This document shows positions 7,836 to 15,562 of a stretch of 37,418 nucleotides of DNA, in pieces. The translations under genes were made by a program, and so were the position numbers. The notes under the pieces are model-generated. The model was not told the DNA's origin and ran no database searches. It saw only the letters and a program-made list of their open reading frames with translations. The stretch comes from Bacteroidota bacterium (GTDB lineage Bacteria; Bacteroidota; Bacteroidia; Chitinophagales; Chitinophagaceae), in the NCBI GenBank assembly GCA_005882315.1, contig VBAR01000003.1, positions 215,489 to 252,906 of the forward strand, in the 5' to 3' direction. The stretch's first letter is position 1; every line of letters begins with the position of its first letter.

Positions 7836-7967
7836 GGTAAATGGCTTTAAAGCATTTTTTTCACCAGCCTACCCAACATCATCAGGGCATAATCCACATC
7901 ATTATTCCAGGGTTTGCCAAAACTGATCCGGATAAAATTCTTATAACTAATGCCTGACGAAAATATG
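7836..7967 (-). pseudogene. 3' tail of a MocR-type (GntR/aminotransferase) regulator gene
   Basis: The minus strand encodes SYKNFIRISFGKPWNND and then VDYALMMLGRLVKKML before the stop at 7847-7849. This tail is the same at protein level as the end of the intact gene at 16757-18217, apart from one residue near the break (Ile for Ser). At DNA level there are at least four further differences, all synonymous (GTG/GTA, AAT/AAC, TTT/TTC, CTG/TTG). The fragment starts exactly at the edge of the C hairpin at 7968. The synonymous pattern means the source was a working, diverged gene copy, probably from a related strain. Confidence 0.9.
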
Positions 7968-8044
7968 TTCTGTTCGTCCGGAGTTTCGCAGCAGCAGTAT
8001 TATTTTTTTGAAATCTTTCTTGCGAAGACCCGGGGATAACTGAA
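7968..8044. repeat. C hairpin alone
   Basis: TTCTGTTCGTCCGGAGTTTC left arm, standard apex, and a worn right arm (GAAGACCCGGGGATAACTGAA). No E segment. It forms the right boundary of the captured MocR tail. Confidence 0.9.
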
Positions 8045-8053
8045 ATCATATAT

Positions 8054-8455
8054 TTATTCACATACCGCAAGTGGAAGTAACATGTTATAAATACTTTCTG
8101 CTGAAGATAATCTAATACTAAAGGAAGCATTATTTCTCAAAAGGTGTTTTTCCAGGGAATCTTGAGAAGGAAATAAGTGTTTGTTAATTTTTCCCTTATC
8201 AAAATTTATTAGAAGAAATTTATCCCTTAATTCAGAAATTATGTAGCAATTCCTCCAACTTATTTTTTTTACAGTGTCTATAACAATTTCATACTTTTCT
8301 GACCCAGCGTGTTGAAATAAGACAGCAAAAACACTCTCAGTTTTTTTTGCTAAGTAAAAATTGCATGATAAACATTTTTTTGCATCGAACTGTTTGTCAT
8401 TCTCAGTGCACGATGACAATAATAATATAAAAAAAATAATCCTAATTTTCCTCAT
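8054..8455 (-). CDS. Small lipoprotein, hypothetical
   Basis: 133 residues with a clear lipobox (FFILLLSSC, Cys16), so probably a periplasmic or outer-membrane lipoprotein. A CxxC pair (CLSC, about residues 28-31) and a beta-rich body follow; no family recognised. The start codon overlaps by four bases (ATGA) with the end of a 28-codon frame just upstream, which suggests translational coupling if that frame is real. The upstream region lacks an E segment. Confidence 0.68.
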   Translation of the reverse strand: MRKIRIIFFILLLSSCTENDKQFDAKKCLSCNFYLAKKTESVFAVLFQHAGSEKYEIVIDTVKKISWRNCYIISELRDKFLLINFDKGKINKHLFPSQDSLEKHLLRNNASFSIRLSSAESIYNMLLPLAVCE

Positions 8456-8538
8456 TGATCTTTCAATTTTGTAGGTAATTTAATCAGTTTCCGGGTAGAT
8501 GCCCAAATTAAAGAGACATTTTCTGATTGATGTTCCAT
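8452..8538 (-). CDS. Possible 28-residue leader or IS-like remnant ORF
   Basis: Reads MEHQSENVSLIWASTRKLIK and then LPTKLKDQ; its stop overlaps the next start as ATGA. An AAAGGAC stretch lies a few bases before the ATG. It may be a coupled leader peptide or the first codons of a lost mobile-element gene. Too short to be sure. Confidence 0.25.
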   Translation of the reverse strand: MEHQSENVSLIWASTRKLIKLPTKLKDQ

Positions 8539-8587
8539 TTTGTCCTTTTTTAGATTTACAAATTCTGTAAACCTATTTCAGGACTAG

Positions 8588-8630
8588 ACATTTTCGAAAT
8601 CTTTCTTGCGAAGACCCCGTGCGGACAGAA
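8588..8630. repeat. Right half of a C hairpin
   Basis: ATTTTCGAAATCTTTCTTGC and the right arm GAAGACCCCGTGCGGACAGAA are present; the left half is missing and replaced by unrelated sequence ending TTTCAGGACTAGAC. The rest of 8456-8761 holds the small frame above and no other recognised feature. Confidence 0.88.
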
Positions 8631-8761
8631 GGCTAAGATTAACTAACTTTGATGACGAAAATTAATCTGCAAGTTGCCTATAAAAGATTGGTTTCTGCTA
8701 TGATCGTTCTTAGGAAACTTTTCAGATACAGCAAAACGCAATAAAAAATATCACAGTAATT

Positions 8762-10474
8762 ATGCGATCTCTTTTTTTCTTCTTTCTGACTTTCAGCATA
8801 TGCGTAGATGCGCAACAAAAGTATGCCGAGCCATTAACGATCGCAGACCCGGCAATGGATGGGTATTTACAAAAAAAGCGTCCCGCTATACTGACCATTA
8901 AAATTATTAATGCACCTGACACGATTACGAAAGTCCAGGTTAAGTGCAGTTTTGTTAGGTTCGGTTCGGTTTTCCAATCAAACAAGTTTTATCAATTTGA
9001 CAAGAACGGTTTTCTGAAAATTGTCTTAGATGACCGCTTGCCCTATCAACAGGTTTGGCTGGATATTGATCATTACTTATATGCGGGACTTTATGTTAAT
9101 GAAGGCCTGATTGTAACCATCGATGCCCGTAAAATAAAGAATGATGAAAGATTTTATATGATCGATGATGGAGTGGAATATTCTGATGTCGATGGTGAAT
9201 TGAATAGGGTCATGAACAAACACACAATTTACAAGCAAGATATTAGAAATGGATTGAGCGACCAGTTTTATGCAGTATCGAGGACGAGAAGGCAGTACGG
9301 TGAGGACGAGTTTCTTTCCAAATTCGACTCCATCTATCAAGCAATCAACGCCATTGACGATGAATTTATAAAGTACTATCCAAATTTCAAATGGGCCATA
9401 CATAATAATCTCACCGCTGAATATTACGGTGGACTGTGCATGGCTTACTGGGGTGATAAAATGCCTGATAGTTTATTTAAAAAAATAGATTCTTTCTCCC
9501 CCTATTTTTCAAGTAACAATGGACTACTTTTTTATAATTATTTTTTTAATTATCTCATTTTAAAAAATGATAACCCCAGGGTAAACATGGATGAACAATT
9601 GTACAGCAATTATATAAACTACGGTCCGGAACAGCGAGCTGTCCTTGATTCCTTGAAATATTATTCACAGGTGCCGGAAGCTCAAAAGAAGGAAGCATTA
9701 AAAGAGATCAATAAGAAAAAACAAGAACTGTTTCTTGGCGACATAGTAAAAATAAATACCAGTAATCTTTTGCATTTAATTGATAGCCTTTATACGCCAC
9801 CAAAGTCCGATATTTTAAAAACATTCTTGCTTGCGAAGGGGAAAATTGAGTTTGGTAAAACATATCCTGAGATAATAAAAACGATGCAGACTAAATGGTG
9901 CAGAAATATTGCAAGCAGAGAATTAAATGAGTCAATATTAAAGCAAAAACAAATTGATGGTCTGCTCGCAAAAGGAACCCAAATCAAAGAGAGCAATTCG
10001 TTTATCGGTAAACCATTGGGATCTCTCACATTCAATGCAAACCTTTACAGGCTGGATAGTGTTAAGAATCTTGACGAATTTATTGTCCATCTAAAATCAA
10101 AATTTCCCAATAAGGCTTTGGTCATTGATTTTTGGGCGACGTGGTGTGCCCCCTGCTTGAAGGAATTACCTGCGAGTAAAAAACTACAAGAAGCCAACAG
10201 CGATCTTCCAATCGCATTTATTTACATCTGCACTAATTCCAGTTCAAATATCACAGTTTGGAAAAACAAGATTGCGGATCTGCAAATTCCAGGTACACAT
10301 ATTTTTGCAGATGACAAACTTGTGAGTGAATTGCAAAGTAAATTTAATGCTGAAAAAGGTTTTCCAGCCTATGTGGTTATAGACGCAAACGGAAAACTGA
10401 AACCAAAAGCGATTGATTGGATGCACTCTCTGGACAGAGATAAATTAAAAAATGCTGTGGGAATCTACCAATAA
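8762..10474 (+). CDS. TlpA-family thioredoxin-like protein
   Basis: 570 residues. A signal peptide (MRSLFFFFLTFSICVDAQ, cleavage near 18) is followed by a beta-rich region (about 20-130), a long helical middle part and a C-terminal TlpA-type thioredoxin domain from about residue 435. The redox motif WCAPC lies at 461-465 and the loop GFP at about 533-535, so the domain is probably active. Exported thiol-disulfide oxidoreductases of this layout are common in Bacteroidota; substrate unknown. It is the only large gene in the array and runs against the general direction. C hairpins lie on both sides (half copy at 8588-8630, full copy at 10497-10572). Confidence 0.87.
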   Translation: MRSLFFFFLTFSICVDAQQKYAEPLTIADPAMDGYLQKKRPAILTIKIINAPDTITKVQVKCSFVRFGSVFQSNKFYQFDKNGFLKIVLDDRLPYQQVWLDIDHYLYAGLYVNEGLIVTIDARKIKNDERFYMIDDGVEYSDVDGELNRVMNKHTIYKQDIRNGLSDQFYAVSRTRRQYGEDEFLSKFDSIYQAINAIDDEFIKYYPNFKWAIHNNLTAEYYGGLCMAYWGDKMPDSLFKKIDSFSPYFSSNNGLLFYNYFFNYLILKNDNPRVNMDEQLYSNYINYGPEQRAVLDSLKYYSQVPEAQKKEALKEINKKKQELFLGDIVKINTSNLLHLIDSLYTPPKSDILKTFLLAKGKIEFGKTYPEIIKTMQTKWCRNIASRELNESILKQKQIDGLLAKGTQIKESNSFIGKPLGSLTFNANLYRLDSVKNLDEFIVHLKSKFPNKALVIDFWATWCAPCLKELPASKKLQEANSDLPIAFIYICTNSSSNITVWKNKIADLQIPGTHIFADDKLVSELQSKFNAEKGFPAYVVIDANGKLKPKAIDWMHSLDRDKLKNAVGIYQ

Positions 10475-10496
10475 CTGTACAGTCATTGTTTTAAGC

Positions 10497-10572
10497 TTCT
10501 ATTCATCCGGGTCTCGCAGCAGCAGTATTATTTTTTCGAAATCTTTCTTGCGAAGTCCCCGGGCGGACAGAA
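10497..10572. repeat. C hairpin alone
   Basis: TTCTATTCATCCGGGTCTC left arm and GAAGTCCCCGGGCGGACAG right arm. It starts 23 bases after the TlpA-family stop codon and can act as its terminator-like structure. No E segment. Confidence 0.93.
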
Positions 10573-10602
10573 ATGAAATTCAGTTTTGAAAAGAAATGTT
10601 TG

Positions 10603-10890
10603 CTAAAAGATGAGGACAATATAGATAATTAGGAGAAGTATTAATTCTACTAACCAAATCGCTAAAACTCGTTCTCTAATAATTAGTCTAACTATCACAT
10701 CGGCGGCACCTAATATAAAAAAAGCTGGAAAAAACAAACCCCCGACAAAATGCGTCCATTTCGTGGTATCTCCCTGAAATCTATTTTTATCAATGATAAA
10801 TGCAATAAAGCAGAATAAAAGTGCCAGAATAAACGGGGACAAAAAATAGAAAACTGTTTTTGCTAAACTACTTCTACGTCTTAGATTCAT
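10603..10890 (-). CDS. Small integral membrane protein
   Basis: 95 residues with three hydrophobic segments (about 12-33, 46-66, 74-94) after a basic start (MNLRRRSSLAK). Not recognised. The box GTTGGGCGT lies about 25 bases before the ATG at the end of the repeat at 10923-11079, which should carry its promoter. Confidence 0.7.
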   Translation of the reverse strand: MNLRRRSSLAKTVFYFLSPFILALLFCFIAFIIDKNRFQGDTTKWTHFVGGLFFPAFFILGAADVIVRLIIRERVLAIWLVELILLLIIYIVLIF

Positions 10891-10922
10891 GATTTGTTTA
10901 CTTACACGTCTTAATTACGCCC

Positions 10923-11079
10923 AACTCGCCGCTTGGCGTAGTTTCTTATTTCAAATTTAATTAATAATCAGTTTAAACTGGAACAAAAAAAGCAAATCTT
11001 TCTTTCTGTTCGTCCTGTGTCTCGCAGCAGCAGTATTATTTTTTCGAAATCTTTCTTGCGAAGATCCCGGGGGACAGAA
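10923..11079. repeat. Full array repeat (E + C), attC-like
   Basis: CGCCGCTTGGCG stem, palindrome slightly worn on one side (TATTTCAAATTTAA), CAAATTTA at 10952-10959; C follows with a shortened right arm (CCCGGGGGACAGAA). Confidence 0.95.
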
Positions 11080-11088
11080 GGTATTTAG

Positions 11089-11586
11089 TTACTCAGTTTC
11101 CTTTCTTATCCATTTGTTTTTGTCAAGCTTTGTTGTGTCAACTTTTTTTGAATACAAGATTTGTTTTGTTAGAGATTTCATTTTATAAAACTCATACTTT
11201 GGTAAATCGCTGTCATATGCTCCGCAGTCATAGTGTCTTTTGATGACTTTCAATGAGGTGTCTGATTTGTTTACAAACAAAATATCGTCAGTTATGTAAC
11301 CGCACATTGTCCTGCCAAAAACATATACACTCAAAAAAAGGAAAGAAACAATAGCCAAGAAAATTATCAGAGCTTTAGATGTTCTGTTTTCAGGGCTTAT
11401 GACTTTTTTCAGAAGTGTCAACAAAACGGCTACAGGAAAAATCAGCCAAACTAGCGCATAAAAGGTTTCAGCAGAGCTTTCATTACTGAATTGGAACGGC
11501 ATGTACTGGCCAATAGTTAAGACAAAGAGGCATAGGACAATCCAAGAAATACTAGTCCAAAAAATTATTCTTAAAAATAGTATCAT
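11089..11586 (-). CDS. Membrane protein with soluble C-terminal domain
   Basis: 165 residues. Three hydrophobic segments (about 4-28, 42-60, 73-91) are followed by a charged soluble part of about 70 residues containing the Cys pair GRTMCGY and YDCGAYD. No family recognised. The stop lies 9 bases from the C hairpin of the repeat at 10923-11079. The repeat on its upstream side (11651-11720) has only C, so no E-type promoter is present. Confidence 0.68.
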   Translation of the reverse strand: MILFLRIIFWTSISWIVLCLFVLTIGQYMPFQFSNESSAETFYALVWLIFPVAVLLTLLKKVISPENRTSKALIIFLAIVSFLFLSVYVFGRTMCGYITDDILFVNKSDTSLKVIKRHYDCGAYDSDLPKYEFYKMKSLTKQILYSKKVDTTKLDKNKWIRKETE

Positions 11587-11650
11587 GTAAAATCGAGTTT
11601 GTAAAGATAATTACCGTGTTAATGCAGTTAAGAATATATTCTACAGCCAG

Positions 11651-11720
11651 CAACCCTGGGTCTCGCAGCATCAGTATTATTTTTTCGAAATCTTTCTTGC
11701 GAAGATCCCGGGTGGACATA
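11651..11720. repeat. C hairpin alone, worn left arm
   Basis: CAACCCTGGGTCTCGCAGC left side, standard apex, right arm GAAGATCCCGGGTGGACATAA. It is followed at 11744-11763 by TTTTTTACACAGTTCATGTT, which occurs identically at 19995-20014 after ilvE. Confidence 0.9.
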
Positions 11721-11775
11721 AAAAAAGATCAAAATTTGTTTGGTTTTTTACACAGTTCATGTTAGGTGCAGTGTT

Positions 11776-12456
11776 TTACTGGTCAGCATTTTTAGGTCGA
11801 AATAAGACTTTCCCTTTTTTGATAGCTAAGCTATCACCTTTAATCATTACAGTTTGGTTTCCAAAATCAAAGGGAACGGGGTCTCCGTCGAGGGTCGTGC
11901 CCGCGAAATTGACTGTGATAGTGACCTCTTTTGTTTCTTTTCTAAAGGTGTGAAATGGATTGTCGTTTTCCTTCCAATGGTTAGAAGGGCGTGCTTCGTA
12001 ATCCAAGAAGAACCCTCCATAATCCTTTTTTGAAACAATTAATCTTCCTAACGAGTCGACCGATCCGTATGTAGTCTTAAAAGTTACAGTGTCGTTATAA
12101 ATGAGACCTAAAAACACACTTGACATTGGTTTATTAAAATAGTCGTACACAAACAATGAGACACTATCTGTCTCTTCAGCATTTATGAATTTAACTGTAG
12201 ACTTGGGGTATGCCTTTGAGCTATTGAATCCTTTTAACTGAAGTTCATTTTTTTTGATTGCCCACGTTCCCTTTCCGTAATATACTTTCCCGCATTCGCA
12301 GGAGGATGTACTAAAGAATAGGCCATCGGAACTCAAAATTAAATGATTACTAAAGAAGAAACCCTCCGGATTTCGAAACTCCCTGTAAATGGCGGGCGGT
12401 TGTTGCCCAAAAGATAGATTGGATAGCAACAATACAAATAGAGTCAGTTTAGACAT
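11776..12456 (-). CDS. Secreted hypothetical protein
   Basis: 226 residues with a signal peptide (MSKLTLFVLLLSNLSFGQ). The body is beta-rich, with a CEC pair (TSSCECGKVYYGKGTW) and a middle stretch that may form a carboxypeptidase-regulatory-like beta sandwich (about residues 105-150); no firm family. The unit is bounded by GCACCTAAC (11761-11769 as GTTAGGTGC) and, before the ATG, ATTAGGTGC (12475-12483), which are complementary at all positions but the first base. The repeat at 12481-12636 lies directly upstream. Confidence 0.7.
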   Translation of the reverse strand: MSKLTLFVLLLSNLSFGQQPPAIYREFRNPEGFFFSNHLILSSDGLFFSTSSCECGKVYYGKGTWAIKKNELQLKGFNSSKAYPKSTVKFINAEETDSVSLFVYDYFNKPMSSVFLGLIYNDTVTFKTTYGSVDSLGRLIVSKKDYGGFFLDYEARPSNHWKENDNPFHTFRKETKEVTITVNFAGTTLDGDPVPFDFGNQTVMIKGDSLAIKKGKVLFRPKNADQ

Positions 12457-12480
12457 TTATGGATGGTTAATATTGCACCT

Positions 12481-12636
12481 AATTCGCCGCTTGGCGTTAT
12501 ATCTTTTTTCAAATTTAATTAATAATCAGTTTCAACTGGAACAAAAAAGCAAATCATTCTTTCTATTCGTCCGGGTCTCGCAGCAGCAGTATTATTTTTT
12601 CGAAATCTTTCTTGCAAAGACACCAGGCGGACAGAA
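12481..12636. repeat. Full array repeat (E + C), attC-like
   Basis: CGCCGCTTGGCG, palindrome partly worn on the left (TTTTTTCAAATTTAA), CAAATTTA at 12510-12517; C arm ends CCAGGCGGACAGAA. It is followed by GCAGAAAATCCCATGTTATCGGC, another boundary box. Confidence 0.95.
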
Positions 12637-12662
12637 AGCAGAAAATCCCATGTTATCGGCTG

Positions 12663-13190
12663 TTATATCTCGCAGCCCATTTGTATTGCTGCCAAAAAAA
12701 TAAGATTATAAAATTTATGATTGGGTTTCTCTTTTCGAGTAAATACAATGTTAGTAAAACAAGGTCGCCGATTAAAACTAGACCATGTATAATTCTTAAG
12801 TCGCCAAATGATTTCGTTGTATCCAATAGTGACATCCCAGCTTTCAATAATAGCCGCTTCCTTGAAATCGATCTTTAAAATGGAAGAATCGAAACGGTTT
12901 AGGATGGTGTCTAATGATTTTGTTGTCTTAAGTTTAAGATTATTGAATATACTGTCAAATGCTATTGGGGCTTCTTGTAACATGACGTAAAACTGCTCAG
13001 TCAATCCTCTTGTCACACCAATAACATTTTGGTCTTTTCGGAAATACTCAAAATGAACACTAAACCAGTTGTCGTGGTTTGGATTAGTGAAATTTGAAAA
13101 TTCAATGTCTGTCCCCGGAATTTTTGTCCAATGCTGAGCAGTCGCTGTTAAGCAAGAAAATAGAATGATTATTTGTAATAGTGTTTTCAT
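12663..13190 (-). CDS. Secreted hypothetical protein
   Basis: 175 residues from the ATG at 13190; a longer frame would begin with a TTG inside the repeat and is rejected because the ATG opens a signal peptide (MKTLLQIIILFSCLTATAQ). The body has no motif I recognise (aromatic-rich, one domain). The ATG follows the box GTTGTGTGC by four bases, the tightest spacing in the array, and the stop codon TAA lies inside a second box-like string (GTTATATC on plus), next to GTTATCGGC (12652-12660). Confidence 0.7.
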   Translation of the reverse strand: MKTLLQIIILFSCLTATAQHWTKIPGTDIEFSNFTNPNHDNWFSVHFEYFRKDQNVIGVTRGLTEQFYVMLQEAPIAFDSIFNNLKLKTTKSLDTILNRFDSSILKIDFKEAAIIESWDVTIGYNEIIWRLKNYTWSSFNRRPCFTNIVFTRKEKPNHKFYNLIFLAAIQMGCEI

Positions 13191-13200
13191 AATTGCACAC

Positions 13201-13356
13201 AACTCGCCGCTTTGAGTTATGTCTTGTTCCAAATTTAATTAATAATCAGTTTAACTGGAACAAAAAAAGCAAATCATTCTTTCTATTCGGCCAGGTCTCG
13301 CAGGAACAGTATTATTTTTTCGAAATCTTTCTTGCGAAGACTCTGGGCGGATAGAA
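13201..13356. repeat. Full array repeat (E + C), attC-like
   Basis: The first stem differs (AACTCGCCGCTTTGAGTT, an AACTC/GAGTT hairpin). Palindrome intact but one A shorter; CAAATTTA at 13230-13237. C arm worn (GGCCAGGTCTC, TCTGGGCGGATAGAA). Confidence 0.95.
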
Positions 13357-13541
13357 ATAGTTTCAAATTTTTCGATGACTTTGTCTTTTTCAATAGTGCC
13401 AATCAATTATGTCTGGCTCAAAGGGGTCACAAAATGATCCTCTAAAATTCATTGTTAAGATTGTTTGTATTCTTTGTGAATTCTTTCATGTCGATGGGTT
13501 GTTCGTTACAAAAGTTAAACCACACTTGCACAAAACCTGAT
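13357..13541. other. Gene-free remainder between C hairpin and next gene
   Basis: No convincing gene. Read on the minus strand it begins with ATCAGGTTTTGTGCAAGTG directly after the boundary box GCCGCTAAC, as the left part of an attC-like site would. A 15-codon frame follows (MKEFTKNTNNLNNEF). The remainder may be the worn tail of another gene. Confidence 0.35.
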
Positions 13542-13542
13542 G

Positions 13543-14193
13543 TTAGCGGCAGCTCTTTCTGAAACGTTTCAAATCTAAAACTTCTACACGGCCTGTTGTA
13601 CGAATCCATTTTACGGTTCCATAGTCCCGGCTTAACCACACAGTTGCTTTGTCTGGTTTTGTTGACCTGTCATACACCATTAAGTTAAGCCTCAGACATT
13701 TTTTTAATAGGGTATCTCCAATAGAGATATCTTCAAATTGAAAATCCTTTATAAAAATTTCCATCACAAAGCTCCATTTTAATTTAGCCAGGTCGAAGGG
13801 CTTTGGAAATTTTAAATTTGGCGGTAGAATATGATTGAAATTATCCTTTGTCAATTCAGTGGGACTTTGATTCTCGGTAAGTGATGCTAACAATACCGAA
13901 TCATTCTTAAAAATCATAGCAGACCCATGAAAACTTGCCAATTGTGCCCAAATTCCAGCCGTGTCGGATGCATGAGAAATATAGTAGGCTGTGTCACTCC
14001 CAATTAGAATTTTTCTATAGACCAAATTAATTGTATCATGAAGTCCGGAAGCATGGAAAGAATTGTAAACACAATTATAGATTAGAGTGTCACATTTGGG
14101 CTTCAAATAATCAGAGAGGTTGAGACCTGAAGTTTGTCCATTCGCAACCGTACCGAAGCTGAATACAAATGAAACTATTAATATTATTCTCAT
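13543..14193 (-). CDS. Secreted hypothetical protein
   Basis: 216 residues with a signal peptide (MRIILIVSFVFSFGTVANGQ). The body alternates beta strands and polar loops and ends in a basic stretch (LDLKRFRKSCR); the KATVWLSRDYGTVKWI segment resembles secreted DUF-type beta proteins, but I cannot name a family. The stop codon lies inside the box GCCGCTAAC, and the box before the ATG is its exact complement (GTTAGCGGC, 14215-14223 on plus as GCCGCTAAC). This is the clearest cassette-like unit in the window. Confidence 0.72.
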   Translation of the reverse strand: MRIILIVSFVFSFGTVANGQTSGLNLSDYLKPKCDTLIYNCVYNSFHASGLHDTINLVYRKILIGSDTAYYISHASDTAGIWAQLASFHGSAMIFKNDSVLLASLTENQSPTELTKDNFNHILPPNLKFPKPFDLAKLKWSFVMEIFIKDFQFEDISIGDTLLKKCLRLNLMVYDRSTKPDKATVWLSRDYGTVKWIRTTGRVEVLDLKRFRKSCR

Positions 14194-14220
14194 GATTTAG
14201 ATGTCTGCCGAATTGCCGCT

Positions 14221-14374
14221 AACTCGCCGCTTGGCGCAATGTCTTGTTCCAAATTTAATTAATAATCAGTTTAAACTGGAACAAAAAGCAAATCATTCTT
14301 TCTGTTCGTCTGGGTTTCGCAGCAGCAGTATTATTTTTTCAAAATCTTTCTTGCGAAGACCCCGGACGGACACA
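14221..14374. repeat. Full array repeat (E + C), attC-like
   Basis: CGCCGCTTGGCG, intact TGTTCCA/TGGAACA palindrome, CAAATTTA at 14250-14257; C right arm worn at its end (CCCGGACGGACACAAC). The next gene's stop codon begins three bases after it. Confidence 0.96.
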
Positions 14375-14376
14375 AC

Positions 14377-14700
14377 TTAAGAACCGCAAAGTCCGACAAA
14401 CTGGTTTGTATAATGCCAAACAAACAAAACAATAATAGCTAAATTGATTGCACTTAAATACAAGAACTCCCGTGAGCTCAAACGTTTCTCAAATTTTTGT
14501 TGAATAAACCAGTTAAGAAAAGTGACGAGACATAAATAAATCAAACCGCTAAAAGTGAGTTCTTTGATGCGCTCAATCACAACGCCCCTGATCTGGTCGC
14601 AAGGTGGAATACGGACGATTAAACCATAAGAAAGAATTGTCATCCACCACATCAAAACAAGGCCGCCGATATTTAGTAGGTATTTGATTGCTCTTGCCAT
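14377..14700 (-). CDS. Small integral membrane protein
   Basis: 107 residues with three likely membrane helices (about 8-30, 48-66, 80-100) and a short loop with Arg/Lys between the second and third. Not recognised. The ATG lies 17 bases after the box GTTAGCAGC at the end of the repeat at 14724-14878. The stop codon is almost fused to the C hairpin of the repeat at 14221-14374. Confidence 0.7.
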   Translation of the reverse strand: MARAIKYLLNIGGLVLMWWMTILSYGLIVRIPPCDQIRGVVIERIKELTFSGLIYLCLVTFLNWFIQQKFEKRLSSREFLYLSAINLAIIVLFVWHYTNQFVGLCGS

Positions 14701-14723
14701 AACGAATATTTCCGCCTGCTGCT

Positions 14724-14878
14724 AACTCGCCGCTTGGCGCAATGTCTTGTTCCAAATTTAATTAATAATCAGTTTAAACTGGAACAAAAAGCAAATCATT
14801 CTTTCTGTTCGTCCGGGTCTTGCAGCAGCAGTATTATTTTTTCGAAATCTTTCTTGCGAAGACTCCGGGCGGACAGAA
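14724..14878. repeat. Full array repeat (E + C), attC-like
   Basis: All parts intact: CGCCGCTTGGCG, palindrome with CAAATTTA at 14753-14760, and C with arms TCTGTTCGTCCGGG / CTCCGGGCGGACAG. This copy is close to the consensus. Confidence 0.97.
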
Positions 14879-14902
14879 ACTAGCATAGCAAAAAACCCCA
14901 TG

Positions 14903-15409
14903 TTATATGCCGCCGTTGGTTATCAGCCACTCTTCCAAATACTTTCTTATCTTCTCTTCTGTTTTTATAATATATCCTTCTTTCGTCAATCCATCTGCAG
15001 TATGAAAATCAAGTCCGTCCGTTTTTTCTTCCCAAATTGAAATATAGTCTGCATAGCAAGGCATAAGGCCTATATCGTCCCAGTCAAATTCTGTTTTATT
15101 GATTATCTCATTAAGCTTTTCAAGCTCAGGGTATGTGTCAGTTTTTTTGTCAATAATAGATTTTGCATAAAAAGCAACAACATTTATTAAAGCTTCTCTT
15201 CTTTCTTTAAGTCTCAAGCCGAGTTCCTTTAACGCGGTTCTAAAATAATCCCTAAGTACAAATGAATTGTCTGTCACATTATGTCCTGCTAGAATACGAA
15301 GTGATTCAGAGTCGTAACCTTCTTCAAGCCCTGTCATTGCAATATCAGGAAGGTCTTTGTCTGTAAGAAAACTTAAAGTATAAGCTGATAATTTCTGATG
15401 AAAAGTCAT
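14903..15409 (-). CDS. Hypothetical cytoplasmic protein
   Basis: 168 residues from the ATG at 15409. An earlier in-frame ATG (15430) lies inside the boundary box and is less likely. There is no signal peptide or membrane segment. It is helical and acidic, with a conserved-looking DIAMTGLEEGYDSESLRILAG stretch near residues 21-41, reminiscent of small genes near toxin-immunity loci, but I cannot name a family. The boundary boxes are GTTATGTGC (before the ATG) and GCATATAAC (holding the stop), complementary at 8 of 9 positions. The upstream repeat (15424-15542) has lost half of E. Confidence 0.68.
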   Translation of the reverse strand: MTFHQKLSAYTLSFLTDKDLPDIAMTGLEEGYDSESLRILAGHNVTDNSFVLRDYFRTALKELGLRLKERREALINVVAFYAKSIIDKKTDTYPELEKLNEIINKTEFDWDDIGLMPCYADYISIWEEKTDGLDFHTADGLTKEGYIIKTEEKIRKYLEEWLITNGGI

Positions 15410-15423
15410 AATAGATGGCACAT

Positions 15424-15542
15424 AACTCATTAATTGCCGTAATGTCTTGTTCCAAATTTAATTAATTCTGTTCATCCGGTGTCTCGCAGTAACAGTATTA
15501 TTTTTTCGAAATCTTGCTTGCGAATACCCCGGGCGGACAGAA
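15424..15542. repeat. Array repeat with truncated E, C of subfamily 2
   Basis: E is cut after AAATTTAATTAAT: the second half of the palindrome is missing and C follows directly. CAAATTTA (15453-15460) remains but the -33-like part is gone. C shares all marker variants of the copy at 7761-7835. Evidence that C can move or recombine independently of E. Confidence 0.95.
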
Positions 15543-15562
15543 TACCAAAGTTGTAGGCAGTT

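Noticed and set aside
12389..12703. Plus-strand frames of 60-110 codons that run across E and C repeats (also near 6303, 6473, 7687, 12612)
   Set aside because: They recur only because the repeat itself is open in that frame (for example FKLEQKSKSFFLFV); they are shadows of the repeat and the minus-strand genes.
13442..13639. Minus-strand frame of 65 codons upstream of the array gene end
   Set aside because: It overlaps the well-supported gene 13543-14193 in another frame and runs across the boundary box; no ribosome-binding site or protein-like composition.
15410..15430. Earlier ATG for the gene 14903-15409
   Set aside because: It lies inside the attC-like boundary box ATGAGTTATGTGC, which is shared repeat sequence; the next ATG fits the spacing of other units.
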